A stretch of DNA of 58,297 nt from Prevotella sp. (lineage in GTDB: Bacteria > Bacteroidota > Bacteroidia > Bacteroidales > Bacteroidaceae), in the NCBI GenBank assembly GCA_022771265.1, contig JALFCG010000074.1, positions 1 through 58,297 on the forward strand, written 5' to 3'. Below, one piece after another: positions 33,355 to 43,577 of this stretch (the first letter of the stretch is position 1; every line of letters starts with the position of its first letter). The notes beneath the pieces are model-generated. The model worked only from the letters and a program-made list of their open reading frames with translations. It made no database searches and was not told the origin of the DNA. The position numbers and the translations under genes are program-made.

Positions 33355-35298
33355 TCAGAATTCCTTAGTCATCTCTGCTACTTCGTCGTTAATCATCTTT
33401 GCGAAGTCCTCCATGCTCATCACCGACTGTTCTCCGCCACCCTGCGGACGCACGGCAACAGTTCCGTCGGCTTGTTCTTTTTCTCCTACTATCAGCATAT
33501 AAGGAATGCGCTTCAGTTCGTTGTCACGCACCTTACGTCCGATTTTCTCGTTACGTGAGTCAATGGTCGCCCTCACTCCTACCGAGTCGAAATATTTTGC
33601 AACCTTTGCAGCATAGTCGTTATATTTCTCCGATATTGGAAGTATGGCCACTTGGTCTGGAGTGAGCCAAAGCGGGAAATGCCCGCTGGTATGCTCGATA
33701 AGCACAGCCACGAAGCGTTCCATGGAACCGAACGGAGCACGGTGGATCATCACAGGTGTTTTCTTTGTGTTGTCCTCATCTGTATATTCCAGTTTGAATC
33801 TCTTTGGCAAGTTATAGTCCACCTGGATGGTTCCCAGCTGCCAGCGTCGTCCAATGGCGTCCTTTATCATAAAGTCAAGCTTGGGTCCATAGAAAGCGGC
33901 CTCTCCATATTCGATTTTTGCATTTAGTCCCTTTTCCTTGCAAGCCTCTACGATGGCAGCCTCCGAGCGTGCCCAGTCCTCGTCACTTCCGACATACTTT
34001 TCTGTGTCGTTAGGGTCGCGTAGTGAAATTTGCGCTTCAAAGTTGAATCCGAACGCCTTCAGTACGATATTGATAATGTCCATCACGTTAAGGAATTCCT
34101 GCTTCACCTGGTCGGGACGACAGAAGAGGTGAGCATCGTCCTGGGTGAACGAGCGCACACGTGTCAATCCGTGCAACTCGCCGCTTTGCTCGTAACGATA
34201 TACTGTGCCGAATTCTGCTATTCTCAATGGCAGATCCTTGTAAGAGCGTGGTTTCCATGCGAATATCTCGCAGTGGTGAGGACAGTTCATTGGCTTGAGC
34301 ATGTACTCTTCGCCTTCCTCTGGAGTATGTATGGGCTGGAACGAGTCCTTACCATAATGAGCATAGTGTCCACTGGTGACATACAAGTTCTTCGAACCGA
34401 TATGCGGTGTTATGACTTCCTGGTATCCAAAACGTTTTTGTACTTTTCTGAGGTGGTCCTGCAGTCTCAGGCGCAGCTCAGTGCCTTTCGGCAACCATAT
34501 CGGCAGTCCTTTTCCCACCTTTTCTGAGAACATGAAGAGCTCCATCTCCTTTCCAATCTTTCTGTGGTCACGCTTCTTCGCTTCCTCCAGCATGACGAGA
34601 TACTCGTCAAGCATCTTTTTCTTTGGGAATGAGATGCCGTAGAGTCGCTGCATCTGTTCGCGGTTGGCGTCTCCACGCCAGAAAGCACCTGCCACACTTG
34701 TGAGTTTCACTGCCTTGATGGCTCCGGTATTAAGGAGGTGAGGTCCCTTGCACAGGTCGGTGAACGCACCCTGTGTGTAAGTGGTTATTGAACCGTCCTC
34801 GAGGTCTTGTTCAATGTGCTCGCACTTGTACGTCTGTCCGTCAGCTGCAAATTCCTTAAGTGCATCGGCTTTCGACACTTCCTTTCTGACCACAGGTTCT
34901 TTTTTCCCTGCCAGTTCTTTCATCTTTGCCTCAATCTTTGTGAAATCGGCTTCTTTAATCGACTCTCCGTCCTTGAGCAGCACATCATAGAAGAATCCAT
35001 TTTCAATGGCAGGTCCGAAGCCAAACTGTATACCAGGATACAACTCCTGTAGGGCTTCGGCGAGCAGGTGGGCGGAAGTGTGCCAGAAGGCGTGCTTACC
35101 TTCTTCGTCGTCCCACTTATACAACTGCACCTTTGAATCTTCATTGATTGGTCGGTTGAGTTCCACTGTTTCACCATTCACGCCGCAGGCGATAACGTCG
35201 CGCGCCAAAGCCGGTGAAATGCTTTCGGCGATTTGAAGTCCATTGACGCCCTGTTCGTATTCTCGAACAGATCCGTCGGGGAATGTTATTTTTATCAT
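33355..35298 (-). CDS. thrS: threonyl-tRNA synthetase
   Basis: A 647-residue class II synthetase charging tRNA-Thr. It has an N-terminal TGS domain ([20 protein letters not shown]), an editing domain with [11 protein letters not shown] near residue 73, and a catalytic core with the zinc Cys in [14 protein letters not shown] near 336. Motif 2 is [20 protein letters not shown] and motif 3 has [15 protein letters not shown]. An anticodon domain follows. It is the third gene in the phoH-purC-thrS run. The usual thrS-infC-rpmI-rplT linkage is absent: a terminator and gdhA follow instead. Confidence 0.98.
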   Translation of the reverse strand: MIKITFPDGSVREYEQGVNGLQIAESISPALARDVIACGVNGETVELNRPINEDSKVQLYKWDDEEGKHAFWHTSAHLLAEALQELYPGIQFGFGPAIENGFFYDVLLKDGESIKEADFTKIEAKMKELAGKKEPVVRKEVSKADALKEFAADGQTYKCEHIEQDLEDGSITTYTQGAFTDLCKGPHLLNTGAIKAVKLTSVAGAFWRGDANREQMQRLYGISFPKKKMLDEYLVMLEEAKKRDHRKIGKEMELFMFSEKVGKGLPIWLPKGTELRLRLQDHLRKVQKRFGYQEVITPHIGSKNLYVTSGHYAHYGKDSFQPIHTPEEGEEYMLKPMNCPHHCEIFAWKPRSYKDLPLRIAEFGTVYRYEQSGELHGLTRVRSFTQDDAHLFCRPDQVKQEFLNVMDIINIVLKAFGFNFEAQISLRDPNDTEKYVGSDEDWARSEAAIVEACKEKGLNAKIEYGEAAFYGPKLDFMIKDAIGRRWQLGTIQVDYNLPKRFKLEYTDEDNTKKTPVMIHRAPFGSMERFVAVLIEHTSGHFPLWLTPDQVAILPISEKYNDYAAKVAKYFDSVGVRATIDSRNEKIGRKVRDNELKRIPYMLIVGEKEQADGTVAVRPQGGGEQSVMSMEDFAKMINDEVAEMTKEF

Positions 35299-35322
35299 AT
35301 CTACAATATATGTTTAAGTTTC

Positions 35323-36267
35323 TTATTTGTTAAGATACTCCGCCACGTTTTTCTCTATGCGTGCTGCGATGTCGCCGTCTTCAGCGGCTTTGTCAAACTT
35401 CTCCCCTGTGATATGCTCATAAAGCTCTATGTAACGCTCGCTTACGCTTTCAGCATATTCATCGGTGATTTCCGGCATTGTCTGTCCTGGTTCATTCATG
35501 AAGTCGTGTTCTATGAGCCACTGTCTCACAAACTCTTTAGAGAGCTGTCGCTGGGGTTCTCCCTTCTCAAACTTTTCTTCATATCCGTCAGCATAGAAAT
35601 AGCGGCTTGAGTCCGGTGTGTGTATCTCGTCAATGAGATAGACCTTTCCATCTCTTTTTCCGAACTCATATTTTGTATCTACAAGAATAAGGCCTCTCTT
35701 AGCTGCAATTTCCTGTCCACGTGCAAAGAGACGGCGTGTATAGTCCTCCATCACTGCATAATCTTCGGCACTTACGATGCCCTGAGCGATGATCTCCTCT
35801 TTTGAGATGTTCATGTCGTGTCCTTCGTCAGCCTTGGTAGTAGGAGTGATGATTGGTTCGGGGAATCTTTGGTTCTCTCTCATTCCGTCTGGCAGTTTCA
35901 CCCCGCATATTTCGCGGCATCCTTTCTGGTATTCGCGCCATGCCGACCCTGTCAGTATTGAGCGAATGATCATTTCCACCCTGAAGCCCTCACACTTCAG
36001 ACCAACCGTAACCATTGGGTCAGGAGTAGCGAGTTTCCAGTTTGGGCAGATGTCGCTTGTCGCGTCAAGGAACTTGGCGGCAATCTGGTTCAGCACCTGT
36101 CCTTTGAACGGAATGCCCTTTGGCAGTATGACGTCAAATGCCGATATGCGGTCAGTGGCCACCATGACCATCAGGTCGTCGTTGATGTTATACACGTCGC
36201 GTACCTTTCCATGGTAAACGCTTTTCTGTCCCTTGAAATTAAATTCGGTGTTCGTTAATGCTTTCAT
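35323..36267 (-). CDS. purC: phosphoribosylaminoimidazole-succinocarboxamide synthase
   Basis: A 314-residue purine-biosynthesis enzyme joining CAIR and aspartate using ATP. The signature [20 protein letters not shown] is near residue 43; [13 protein letters not shown] near 105 and [20 protein letters not shown] near 198 are conserved. The length is that of the longer Bacteroidota form. It lies 12 bases after phoH and 24 before thrS. Confidence 0.97.
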   Translation of the reverse strand: MKALTNTEFNFKGQKSVYHGKVRDVYNINDDLMVMVATDRISAFDVILPKGIPFKGQVLNQIAAKFLDATSDICPNWKLATPDPMVTVGLKCEGFRVEMIIRSILTGSAWREYQKGCREICGVKLPDGMRENQRFPEPIITPTTKADEGHDMNISKEEIIAQGIVSAEDYAVMEDYTRRLFARGQEIAAKRGLILVDTKYEFGKRDGKVYLIDEIHTPDSSRYFYADGYEEKFEKGEPQRQLSKEFVRQWLIEHDFMNEPGQTMPEITDEYAESVSERYIELYEHITGEKFDKAAEDGDIAARIEKNVAEYLNK

Positions 36268-36279
36268 TGTTATATTGTT

Positions 36280-37233
36280 TTATTCTTCACTTTTCACTCC
36301 TTTGTCATGCTTTTCGTAAGCATTTACTATTCGTGTAACGAGTTTATGCCTGACGATGTCCTTCCTTGTAAGTTCCACCACTCCTATTCCCTCTATTCCC
36401 GAGAGTATGGCGAGAGCTTCCTTAAGTCCGCTTCGTTGTTCATGCGGAAGGTCAATCTGAGTCATGTCGCCCGTAATGATCATCTTTGTGTTCCATCCCA
36501 TTCTTGTAAGGAACATTCTTATTTGTGCACATGTGGTGTTCTGTGCCTCGTCAAGAATGACCACCGCGTCGCTGAGTGTCCTTCCTCTCATGAAGGCGAG
36601 CGGAGCAATCTGTATGACGTGTTTTTCCATCATCTCCTGCAACTTTGCCTGTGGCAGCATGTCTTCAAGCGCATCGTATAGCGGCTGAAGGTATGGATCG
36701 ATTTTGTCCTTCATGTCTCCTGGCAGGAATCCCAGTTTTTCTCCCGCCTCCACAGCCGGACGGCTGAGTATTATTTTCTTTATGGCTTTCTCTTTCAGGG
36801 CTTTGACAGCAAGAGCGATGCTCAAGTAGGTTTTTCCGGTGCCTGCTGGTCCGACTGCAAACACCATGTCGTTTTTGTTGAATGCCTCCACGAGTTGTTG
36901 CTGGTTCTCGGAACGCGGTTTCACGGGACGTCCCGACATGCTGTATACAATCACGCCTTCCGGCATTTCGTCTTTATTCCTGTTTCCCTTTACGATGTCG
37001 ATGATGTCCTCCTCTTTCAGAGTGTTGAACTTCACGACATGCTTTCTGAGTTTCTCCACGTTTTCCTCAAAAGCACACATCTGTTCGTCATCGCCAAGGA
37101 CCTTTATTACGTTCCCCCTGGCAACGATTCTCAACTTTGGGAAGAGTGCCTTCATCATTTGCAGATGAACATTGTTGATACCGTAAAACGCTACCGGATC
37201 AATGTCCTCTAATACTATATGCTTCTCTATCAA
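36280..37233 (-). CDS. PhoH family ATPase
   Basis: A 317-residue P-loop protein of the PhoH group (superfamily 1 helicase-like, RNA-linked). Walker A is AVGPAGTGKTYLSIALAVK near residue 130, Walker B is VVILDEAQNTTCAQ near 224, and GDMTQIDLPHEQRSGL near 256 is the sensor region. An N-terminal KH-like part precedes it. Its role is probably in RNA processing or ribosome maturation, but this is poorly known. A minus-strand TAATTTTG box at 37260-37267 serves it, divergent from the next gene. Confidence 0.92.
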   Translation of the reverse strand: MIEKHIVLEDIDPVAFYGINNVHLQMMKALFPKLRIVARGNVIKVLGDDEQMCAFEENVEKLRKHVVKFNTLKEEDIIDIVKGNRNKDEMPEGVIVYSMSGRPVKPRSENQQQLVEAFNKNDMVFAVGPAGTGKTYLSIALAVKALKEKAIKKIILSRPAVEAGEKLGFLPGDMKDKIDPYLQPLYDALEDMLPQAKLQEMMEKHVIQIAPLAFMRGRTLSDAVVILDEAQNTTCAQIRMFLTRMGWNTKMIITGDMTQIDLPHEQRSGLKEALAILSGIEGIGVVELTRKDIVRHKLVTRIVNAYEKHDKGVKSEE

Positions 37234-37336
37234 TTTTGTCTCATTTTGAAATTCACGTGCAAAATTACAGAAAGTTTTTCAATAATGTGCGCTTATTCGG
37301 ATGTTTTTTTGTAATTTTGCACGAAAATTTGCAAAC

Positions 37337-38080
37337 ATGAAAAAGAAAACATACATAAAGGGCTTTTTTGCCGTTGTAACAGTACTTGCCGTGACAAGAT
37401 TGATATGGCCGGAAGTGGCAGGACAGGGGAACGTGGAAAAAGGAGAGGCCATTCCCTGCCCTCATCAGGCCAAGGCCTCCATATTCTTTCATTCCGACGG
37501 TTCTTTAGTAAAAAACCGCATTTACAGTGTCCCTACGTTCAAGAACACCTTTCCCGACATGAATGACGTGCAAATGGAAGCAGCCGTCAAAAACGGCGTT
37601 TCCCCCGTCAAGAACCGTCAGGATGCCGAGAAGCGCATGAAGGAACTGGTGTATATTGGTGCCAATCCCTACTTCCATGTTGACCGTCTCAACAATAGTG
37701 TTCCTTACCTTGTGCCAAATGCTTCGATATTGCTTCAGGACATTGGCAGTGCCTTTTTCGACAGTCTTCAGATTAAAGACATTCCTCTCCATAAGATTAT
37801 CGTCACGAGCGTATTGCGCACAAAAGAGGACATCGACAAGCTGCGCAGCCGCAACTTCAACGCCACAGAAAACAGTTGCCACCTTTACGGCACCACTTTC
37901 GACCTTTGCTATAACCGCTACATAACCGTGGAGGACCCCGAAGGCCCCCGCCGGCGTGCCGTTCGCAACGACACCTTGAAATGGGTGCTCTCCGAAGTCC
38001 TCCGCGACTTTCGCCAGCAAAACCGCTGCTACATCAAGTACGAGGTGAAACAGGGATGCTTTCACATAACGGTACGCTGA
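37337..38080 (+). CDS. exported DUF5715 family protein
   Basis: A 247-residue protein with an N-terminal hydrophobic signal or anchor (YIKGFFAVVTVLAVTRLIWP). The body has HVDRLNNSVPYLVPNASILL and TSVLRTKEDIDKLRSRN, then SCHLYGTTFDLCYNRY with a His-x(6)-Asp pattern, and ends YEVKQGCFHITVR. The pattern resembles zinc D-Ala-D-Ala peptidases of the M15 type, so a wall-related hydrolase is possible; that is inferred. The start at 37337 follows a TAATTTTG box at 37312-37319. Confidence 0.75.
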   Translation: MKKKTYIKGFFAVVTVLAVTRLIWPEVAGQGNVEKGEAIPCPHQAKASIFFHSDGSLVKNRIYSVPTFKNTFPDMNDVQMEAAVKNGVSPVKNRQDAEKRMKELVYIGANPYFHVDRLNNSVPYLVPNASILLQDIGSAFFDSLQIKDIPLHKIIVTSVLRTKEDIDKLRSRNFNATENSCHLYGTTFDLCYNRYITVEDPEGPRRRAVRNDTLKWVLSEVLRDFRQQNRCYIKYEVKQGCFHITVR

Positions 38081-38111
38081 CCGCCCTTACTTGAGTGGCA
38101 GCCGCCTGCTG

Positions 38112-38909
38112 TCATTCTTCTTCAACGTAATCCTCAAGCCCGTCGGCTTCCTCGTCGGGGTCGGTTTCGATTACGAAGGTAGTGCGGTAGTTGTCCTCGT
38201 TGATGTCATCATCATTGAAGTCCATTGGCTCTTCAATCTCGTCATCGACATCGTCGTGATTCTTGTAGTCGTCGATAGGCATGTCGTCCTCGTCAAGTTT
38301 CGGTTGCAGCTGCAGACGCGGTTTTTCCATCTGAGGCTTCACCTTGACGAATATGGCCTCCACCCATGTGCCCTTCTGCACCTCAAGCACCTCAAATCCG
38401 TCAGCAACCTTTTTCTCATACATGCCACCGGGCTTGTGAAGCCTGCTTTGCGGCAGTGTCGTGGTCGATATTTCAAATCCGCTCTCAATGATGTCCTGGA
38501 TGCTCTGCGGCAGCGAATCCCATCCTCCTCCGAAGTTTCTATCAAGAACTTCCACGAGTTTGGCAGCCGAGATGTGCGTAATATTCTCGTAAGTGAGGTC
38601 GCTGACTCTCATGATCGGTCTCTTTTTTATAGCCCATGTGGTTTTCATGTTCTCGTCAACCTTCACCGTAGCAATCTTGTACCCCATCTTCTCGTATTTT
38701 CCCTTAAGTAGTTTCGTGTCTTCCTTGAGTTCTTCAACAAGAAACGCCGTTTTGATAATATCAACATATCTTCGGATGTTTTCCTTCACCTCAGCATCCT
38801 TGTCAGCCCCTTCCCACATTCTGAAAATATCGTTCTCCTGGATGTCCCAGACGTTGCTTTTCGTAATTGTCTTCAACGTAATCGCTTTCTTTGTTTCTTC
38901 TTCTTTCAT
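38112..38909 (-). CDS. unrecognised protein with acidic C-terminal tail
   Basis: A 265-residue protein that I cannot assign. The first 180 residues look folded (ITKSNVWDIQENDIFRMWEG, SDLTYENITHISAAKLVEVL, GGGWDSLPQSIQDIIE). The last 60 are very acidic, with runs of Asp and Glu. No signal peptide or membrane helix is seen, so it is probably cytoplasmic. A minus-strand TACATTTG box at 38944-38951 lies upstream. It converges with the DUF5715 gene. Confidence 0.75.
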   Translation of the reverse strand: MKEEETKKAITLKTITKSNVWDIQENDIFRMWEGADKDAEVKENIRRYVDIIKTAFLVEELKEDTKLLKGKYEKMGYKIATVKVDENMKTTWAIKKRPIMRVSDLTYENITHISAAKLVEVLDRNFGGGWDSLPQSIQDIIESGFEISTTTLPQSRLHKPGGMYEKKVADGFEVLEVQKGTWVEAIFVKVKPQMEKPRLQLQPKLDEDDMPIDDYKNHDDVDDEIEEPMDFNDDDINEDNYRTTFVIETDPDEEADGLEDYVEEE

Positions 38910-39014
38910 ATTCTCTTTTCTTGTGCTTTTGTTTATTTTCGCTGCAAATGTATATACTTTATTTTATTTATACAAGTGTTTTATCCATAAATTATCAAAA
39001 AAAGTCCATTTTTC

Positions 39015-39045
39015 TTTGTATTGTCTATATTTTGCACTAACTTTG
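39015..39045 (+). promoter_or_regulatory. rarA promoter
   Basis: TTTG at 39015-39018, a 19-base spacer and TAACTTTG at 39038-39045; ATG at 39065. Confidence 0.78.
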
Positions 39046-39064
39046 CAAAACAAACATTGGCATC

Positions 39065-40336
39065 ATGTCACAACCATTAGCAGAAAGACTACGTCCAAGA
39101 ACCCTCGACGACTACATCGGACAACGACATCTTGTAGGCGAAGGGGCTGTGCTACGCAAGATGATTGACGCGCGGCACGTCACCTCTTTTATATTATGGG
39201 GACCACCGGGAGTGGGTAAGACAACTCTCGCGCAGATTATCGCAACGAGGCTCGAAGTGCCGTTCTTCACTCTTAGCGCCGTCACAAGCGGAGTGAAAGA
39301 CGTAAGGGAAGTGATAGAGAAAGCGCAGAAGAACCGTTTTTTCAACACCTCTTCACCAATTTTGTTTATCGATGAAATTCACCGTTTCAGTAAGTCACAG
39401 CAAGACTCGCTCCTCGGGGCTGTTGAGCGCGGCATAGTCACTCTCATAGGAGCGACCACCGAGAACCCCTCGTTCGAGGTCATAAGGCCACTGCTCTCAC
39501 GCTGCCAGACTTTCGTGCTTAAACCGCTTGACCGCGACGACCTTCTTCAGCTGCTGCAACGCGCGCTCACCACCGACGTGGAACTGAAACAAAAACATGT
39601 GGAACTTGCCGAAACCGACGCCCTGTTGCGCTACAGCGGAGGCGACGCGCGAAAGCTGCTCAACATTCTCGAGCTCGTCATCGATGCCACTGACAATGAG
39701 GTTATTACAATCACTAACGACATCGTAGCGGCACGCCTTCAGCAAAACCCAATTGCCTACGACAAGGGAGGGGAGATGCACTACGACATCATCTCAGCCT
39801 TCATCAAGAGCATTCGGGGCAGCGACCCCGACGCGGCACTCTATTGGCTTGCACGCATGATTGAGGGAGGTGAAGACCCGAAGTTCATAGCACGGCGACT
39901 CGTCATCAGTGCCGCTGAAGACATCGGTCTTGCCAACCCCAACGCCCTTCTCCTCGCCAATGCCGCCTTCGACGCCGTTAACAAAATCGGATGGCCAGAA
40001 GGGCGCATCCCGCTCGCCGAAGCCACCGTCTATCTTGCCACCAGCGCAAAGAGCAACTCAGCATATCTCGCCATCGACAAGGCACTCGACCTCGTACGGC
40101 GAACTGGCAACCAGCCCGTTCCCCTGCATCTGCGGAACGCGCCGACATCGCTTATGAAGGACCTCGGCTATCACGACGGTTACAAATATCCCCACGACTA
40201 CCCAGGTCACTTCACTCCCCAACAGTACATGCCCGACGAGTTGACACGCCAGTCGCTATGGACTCCACAACACTCTCCCGCAGAGGACGTGCTGGCGCAA
40301 AGAATGAAAAACTATTGGGGAGAAGACAGATTTTGA
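39065..40336 (+). CDS. rarA: replication-associated recombination protein A (RarA/MgsA)
   Basis: A 423-residue AAA+ ATPase acting at stalled replication forks. Seen are RPRTLDDYIGQRHLVGEG near the N-terminus, Walker A WGPPGVGKTTLAQII near residue 42, Walker B LFIDEIHRFSKSQQD near 100, sensor 1 GATTENPSFEV near 128, and the tetramerisation domain with RIPLAEATVYLATSAKSNSA near 317. Full length. Confidence 0.97.
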   Translation: MSQPLAERLRPRTLDDYIGQRHLVGEGAVLRKMIDARHVTSFILWGPPGVGKTTLAQIIATRLEVPFFTLSAVTSGVKDVREVIEKAQKNRFFNTSSPILFIDEIHRFSKSQQDSLLGAVERGIVTLIGATTENPSFEVIRPLLSRCQTFVLKPLDRDDLLQLLQRALTTDVELKQKHVELAETDALLRYSGGDARKLLNILELVIDATDNEVITITNDIVAARLQQNPIAYDKGGEMHYDIISAFIKSIRGSDPDAALYWLARMIEGGEDPKFIARRLVISAAEDIGLANPNALLLANAAFDAVNKIGWPEGRIPLAEATVYLATSAKSNSAYLAIDKALDLVRRTGNQPVPLHLRNAPTSLMKDLGYHDGYKYPHDYPGHFTPQQYMPDELTRQSLWTPQHSPAEDVLAQRMKNYWGEDRF

Positions 40337-40376
40337 CAACAAGTTGAACACATACGAAACTTAAAATAGTAATATT

Positions 40377-41336
40377 ATGAAAATTGTAGTATTAGACGGA
40401 CACGGAATGAACCCAGGCGACCTCTCATGGGACGGCCTGAAACAACTCGGTGACGTTACCATCTACCAACGCACCGCAGAAGAAGAAATTTACGGACGCT
40501 GCTCCGATGCCGACATCGTGCTGACCAACAAGGTCCCCTTCGACGCCGAAACCATCTGGAGACTTCCGAACCTCAAATACATCGGCGTTCTCGCCACCGG
40601 CTACAACATCGTTGACACCGTAGCGGCAAGTGACCAGGACATCGTGGTAACCAACATTCCCGTTTACAGCACCGACAGCGTCGCACAAAACACCTTCGCC
40701 CACATCCTCGCCATTGCCAACCGCGTGGAACACTACGCCTTGCAGAATCGCGAGGGACGGTGGAGCCAAAGCCCCGACTTCGTCTATTGGGACACGCCGC
40801 TCGTCGAACTCTCAGGAAAGACCCTCGGCATCGTCGGTCTCGGAACCATCGGAATGAAAGTGGCACGCATGGCCCATTGCTTCGGCATGGACGTCTTCGC
40901 CTACACAAGCAAGCATAGCAATGAGCTGCCGGAAGGCATCCGCAAAACCACACTCGACGGACTTCTCGCCACCAGCGACATCCTCTCGCTCCATTGTCCG
41001 CTTCTACGCGACACACGCGAGATGATCAACGCCGCCTCAATAGCCAAGATGAAACGGGGAGCCATACTCATCAATACCGGACGCGGACCGCTCGTCAACG
41101 AGGCTGACGTGGCTGAAGCCCTCAAAAGCGGACAACTTGGAGCCTACGGCACCGACGTGATGTGCCAGGAGCCGCCTTCAGCCGACAATCCGCTCTTCTC
41201 CGCCCCGAACTTTTTCTCCACCCCACACATAGCATGGGCAACCTATGAGGCTCGTCAGCGACTGATGAAAACTGCCATCGACAATGTCAAGGCTTTCATA
41301 GAAGGTAATCCTGTCAATGTAGTAAACTTACCGTAA
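40377..41336 (+). CDS. D-2-hydroxyacid dehydrogenase (hydroxypyruvate reductase type)
   Basis: A 319-residue NAD(P)-dependent enzyme reducing a 2-oxoacid, with glycerate/hydroxypyruvate as the likely pair. The nucleotide fold has LGIVGLGTIGMKVARMA near residue 146. Catalytic Arg (NTGRGPLVNEADVAEAL), Glu (VMCQEPPSADNPLF) and His (STPHIAWATYEAR) are in their expected order. It lies 40 bases after rarA and four before the TRIC-like gene. The exact substrate is not certain. Confidence 0.92.
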   Translation: MKIVVLDGHGMNPGDLSWDGLKQLGDVTIYQRTAEEEIYGRCSDADIVLTNKVPFDAETIWRLPNLKYIGVLATGYNIVDTVAASDQDIVVTNIPVYSTDSVAQNTFAHILAIANRVEHYALQNREGRWSQSPDFVYWDTPLVELSGKTLGIVGLGTIGMKVARMAHCFGMDVFAYTSKHSNELPEGIRKTTLDGLLATSDILSLHCPLLRDTREMINAASIAKMKRGAILINTGRGPLVNEADVAEALKSGQLGAYGTDVMCQEPPSADNPLFSAPNFFSTPHIAWATYEARQRLMKTAIDNVKAFIEGNPVNVVNLP

Positions 41337-41339
41337 GCC

Positions 41340-41957
41340 ATGTATATACAGGAAATAATCGAATTTCTCGGCACCTTCGCCTTTGCCATCTCCGGCATAC
41401 GTCATGCAGCGGCAAAAAACTTCGACTGGTTCGGAGGCTACGTCTGCGGCATCGCAGTGGCTATAGGCGGAGGTACCATACGCGACGTTATGCTCGGCAC
41501 CACTCCCTTTTGGATGACCAGTCCCTTCTATATGCTCTGCACCGCGCTCGCATTGGTGCTTGTCGTCATGTTTGCCAAATGGATTGAACCGCTGAAAAAC
41601 GCGTGGTTCGTGTTCGACACCCTCGGACTCGCCCTCTTCACCATTGCCGGCATTCAGAAGAGCGTCATGTTCGGGCAGCCGTATTGGGTCGCCATCATCA
41701 TGGGATGCATCACCGGTGCTGCAGGCGGGGTCATACGCGACGTGCTGCTCAACAATGAGCCGGTCATCTTTCGCAAGGAGATTTATGCCATAGCCAGTGT
41801 AGCAGGCGGTATTGCCTATTGGATTGTCACGCGTATCGACCATAGCGTCGAACTTGCAGCCATCGTCAGTTTTTCTGTCACGGTCACCATCAGGTTCCTC
41901 GCCGTTCGCTACCACCTCTCCCTGCCCAAACTCAAGCAGTTGATCGCTGAAGAATAA
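41340..41957 (+). CDS. UPF0126 / TRIC-type membrane protein (YicG family)
   Basis: A 205-residue inner-membrane protein with seven hydrophobic segments and two internal repeats. Each repeat has the family signature: GGGTIRDVMLGTTPFWM near residue 41 and AAGGVIRDVLLNNEPVIFRK near 126. The family includes prokaryotic TRIC cation channels and YicG, reported as a glycine transporter. It begins four bases after the hydroxyacid dehydrogenase gene, so the two are coexpressed and may share glycine/serine-linked metabolism (inference). Confidence 0.9.
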   Translation: MYIQEIIEFLGTFAFAISGIRHAAAKNFDWFGGYVCGIAVAIGGGTIRDVMLGTTPFWMTSPFYMLCTALALVLVVMFAKWIEPLKNAWFVFDTLGLALFTIAGIQKSVMFGQPYWVAIIMGCITGAAGGVIRDVLLNNEPVIFRKEIYAIASVAGGIAYWIVTRIDHSVELAAIVSFSVTVTIRFLAVRYHLSLPKLKQLIAEE

Positions 41958-41973
41958 CCATTAACTATAATAA

Positions 41974-42447
41974 TCAGAACTCGCTGAAAGCCAGCGGCAT
42001 CAGCGTACCGACACCATCAATCACCAACGTGCGGCGCCTTCCATGCAAGAGAATGCGCAAACGGCGGTGATATCGCGTTTCCGTCTCGACCATTGCCTGC
42101 CGACACACTCCGCAGGGACTGACAGGCTCCTCCGTCAGTTCGCCCTCAGCGTTGCGGGCAGCAATGGCAATAGCCTCCACCGCCACCTCAGGCCGTTCCG
42201 CACCTGCGGCGAACAAAGCAGCACGCTCAGCGCACATCGCTACCCCATAGGCAGCATTTTCCTGGTTGCATCCGCCAAAAGTCTCCCCGCTCGCCAGTCT
42301 CACGGCAGCCCCCACATGAAAGTCCGAATAAGGGGCATAAGAATGCTCCGTCTGACTGACGGCACGTTCTACAAGTCTTTGGTCGTCAACCGTCAATTCC
42401 TCAAGTTGAGCCACCTGTATGGTGGCGGAAATAGTCAATACTTCCAT
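41974..42447 (-). CDS. cdd: cytidine deaminase
   Basis: A 157-residue zinc enzyme deaminating cytidine or deoxycytidine in pyrimidine salvage. The active site is NAAYGVAMCAERAALFAAG (Cys and Glu) and EPVSPCGVCRQAMVE (two Cys), with substrate binding at HVGAAVRLASGETFGGCNQE. It converges with the TRIC-like gene and is divergent from the glucosaminidase gene. Confidence 0.96.
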   Translation of the reverse strand: MEVLTISATIQVAQLEELTVDDQRLVERAVSQTEHSYAPYSDFHVGAAVRLASGETFGGCNQENAAYGVAMCAERAALFAAGAERPEVAVEAIAIAARNAEGELTEEPVSPCGVCRQAMVETETRYHRRLRILLHGRRRTLVIDGVGTLMPLAFSEF

Positions 42448-42546
42448 AATAATCTTAATTTTCTTGCAAAATTAATAAAAAAGTTCCTTAATATGCAATA
42501 ATTTCAGTAATTTTGCAAATTATAATCATAATTACATTTTTATGGA

Positions 42547-43455
42547 ATGAAAAAGACCATCCTCACAATAGCCCTCATAGCCGTTGCAACGGTAGCTGCA
42601 GCACAGATGAAGTGGAACTCAGCCTTCCAGCAGTACATCGACCAGTACAAGGACCTCGCCATCGAGCAGATGAAGAAATACCGCATCCCGGCAAGCATCA
42701 CCCTCGCACAGGGAGTGTTCGAGTCGGGTGCCGGCCGCAGCGACCTGGCACGCAAGGGCAACAACCACTTCGGCATCAAGTGCCACGGATGGCAGGGCAG
42801 GACAGTCCGTGCCAACGACGACGCGCCTGACGAGTGTTTCCGTGCCTACGACAACGCGTGGCAGAGCTACGAGGACCACTCGCGCTTTCTCGTCAACAGC
42901 AACCGCTACCGCAAGCTTTTCTCACTCTCCATCACCGACTACCGCGGATGGGCACGAGGGTTGAAAGCCGCGGGCTACGCCACCAACCCTCGCTATGCCG
43001 ACAAACTCATCGAGCTCATCGAGCTCTACAAGCTCCACCAGTACGACCGCGCACGCCACTACGACCGTTTCATGGTTTCAGCCGCCAAGGACGTGGCTGC
43101 CGACGGCCTCATCCACCCCATCTACAAGTTCAACGACAACTACTACCTGAAGGCACGCCGCGGCGACACCTTCAAGTCCATAGCCAAGGAAGTGGGCATC
43201 AGCAGCCGTAAGCTGGCTAAGTACAACGAGCGCGACAGGCACGACACGCTTTCCGAAGGCGACATAATCTATCTGAAGAAGAAGGCAAAACGGGCGCCCA
43301 AGAGCTACAAGAAACGTCTGCACTACGTGCGCCCCGGCGAGTCGATGTACACCATCTCACAATACTACGCCATCCGTCTGAAATACCTCTACAAGCTCAA
43401 CCGTCTCACTCCCGACGACGAGATACGCGTAGGCCAGGGTCTGAAGGTGAGATAA
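42547..43455 (+). CDS. secreted glucosaminidase-domain protein with LysM
   Basis: A 302-residue exported protein. A signal peptide lies at residues 1-20 (KKTILTIALIAVATVAAAQM). A lysozyme/FlgJ-type glucosaminidase domain (about 25-160) has SITLAQGVFESGAGRSDLAR with its catalytic Glu, and NHFGIKCHGWQG. A central basic region precedes a C-terminal LysM (about 257-302, HYVRPGESMYTISQYYAIRL) that binds peptidoglycan. It probably trims the cell wall. A TAATTTTG box at 42508-42515 precedes it. Confidence 0.94.
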   Translation: MKKTILTIALIAVATVAAAQMKWNSAFQQYIDQYKDLAIEQMKKYRIPASITLAQGVFESGAGRSDLARKGNNHFGIKCHGWQGRTVRANDDAPDECFRAYDNAWQSYEDHSRFLVNSNRYRKLFSLSITDYRGWARGLKAAGYATNPRYADKLIELIELYKLHQYDRARHYDRFMVSAAKDVAADGLIHPIYKFNDNYYLKARRGDTFKSIAKEVGISSRKLAKYNERDRHDTLSEGDIIYLKKKAKRAPKSYKKRLHYVRPGESMYTISQYYAIRLKYLYKLNRLTPDDEIRVGQGLKVR

Positions 43456-43577
43456 TAAAGCTTGTATTGGCAAGCAGTTCGGTACCGGCTTCCTGTAGGT
43501 TAAGGAAGTCGCTCGAAAACTAATTGGATGCGGGTGGAAACATAGAAACAGACATTTATATATTAATAAAACTGATA

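Noticed and set aside
38091..38711. 206-codon frame opposite the acidic-tail protein
   Set aside because: Its Val/Leu/His-rich composition follows from the acidic repeats on the other strand; no start signal.
41328..41915. 195-codon frame opposite the TRIC-like gene
   Set aside because: The real gene has clear family signatures; this frame is its complement.
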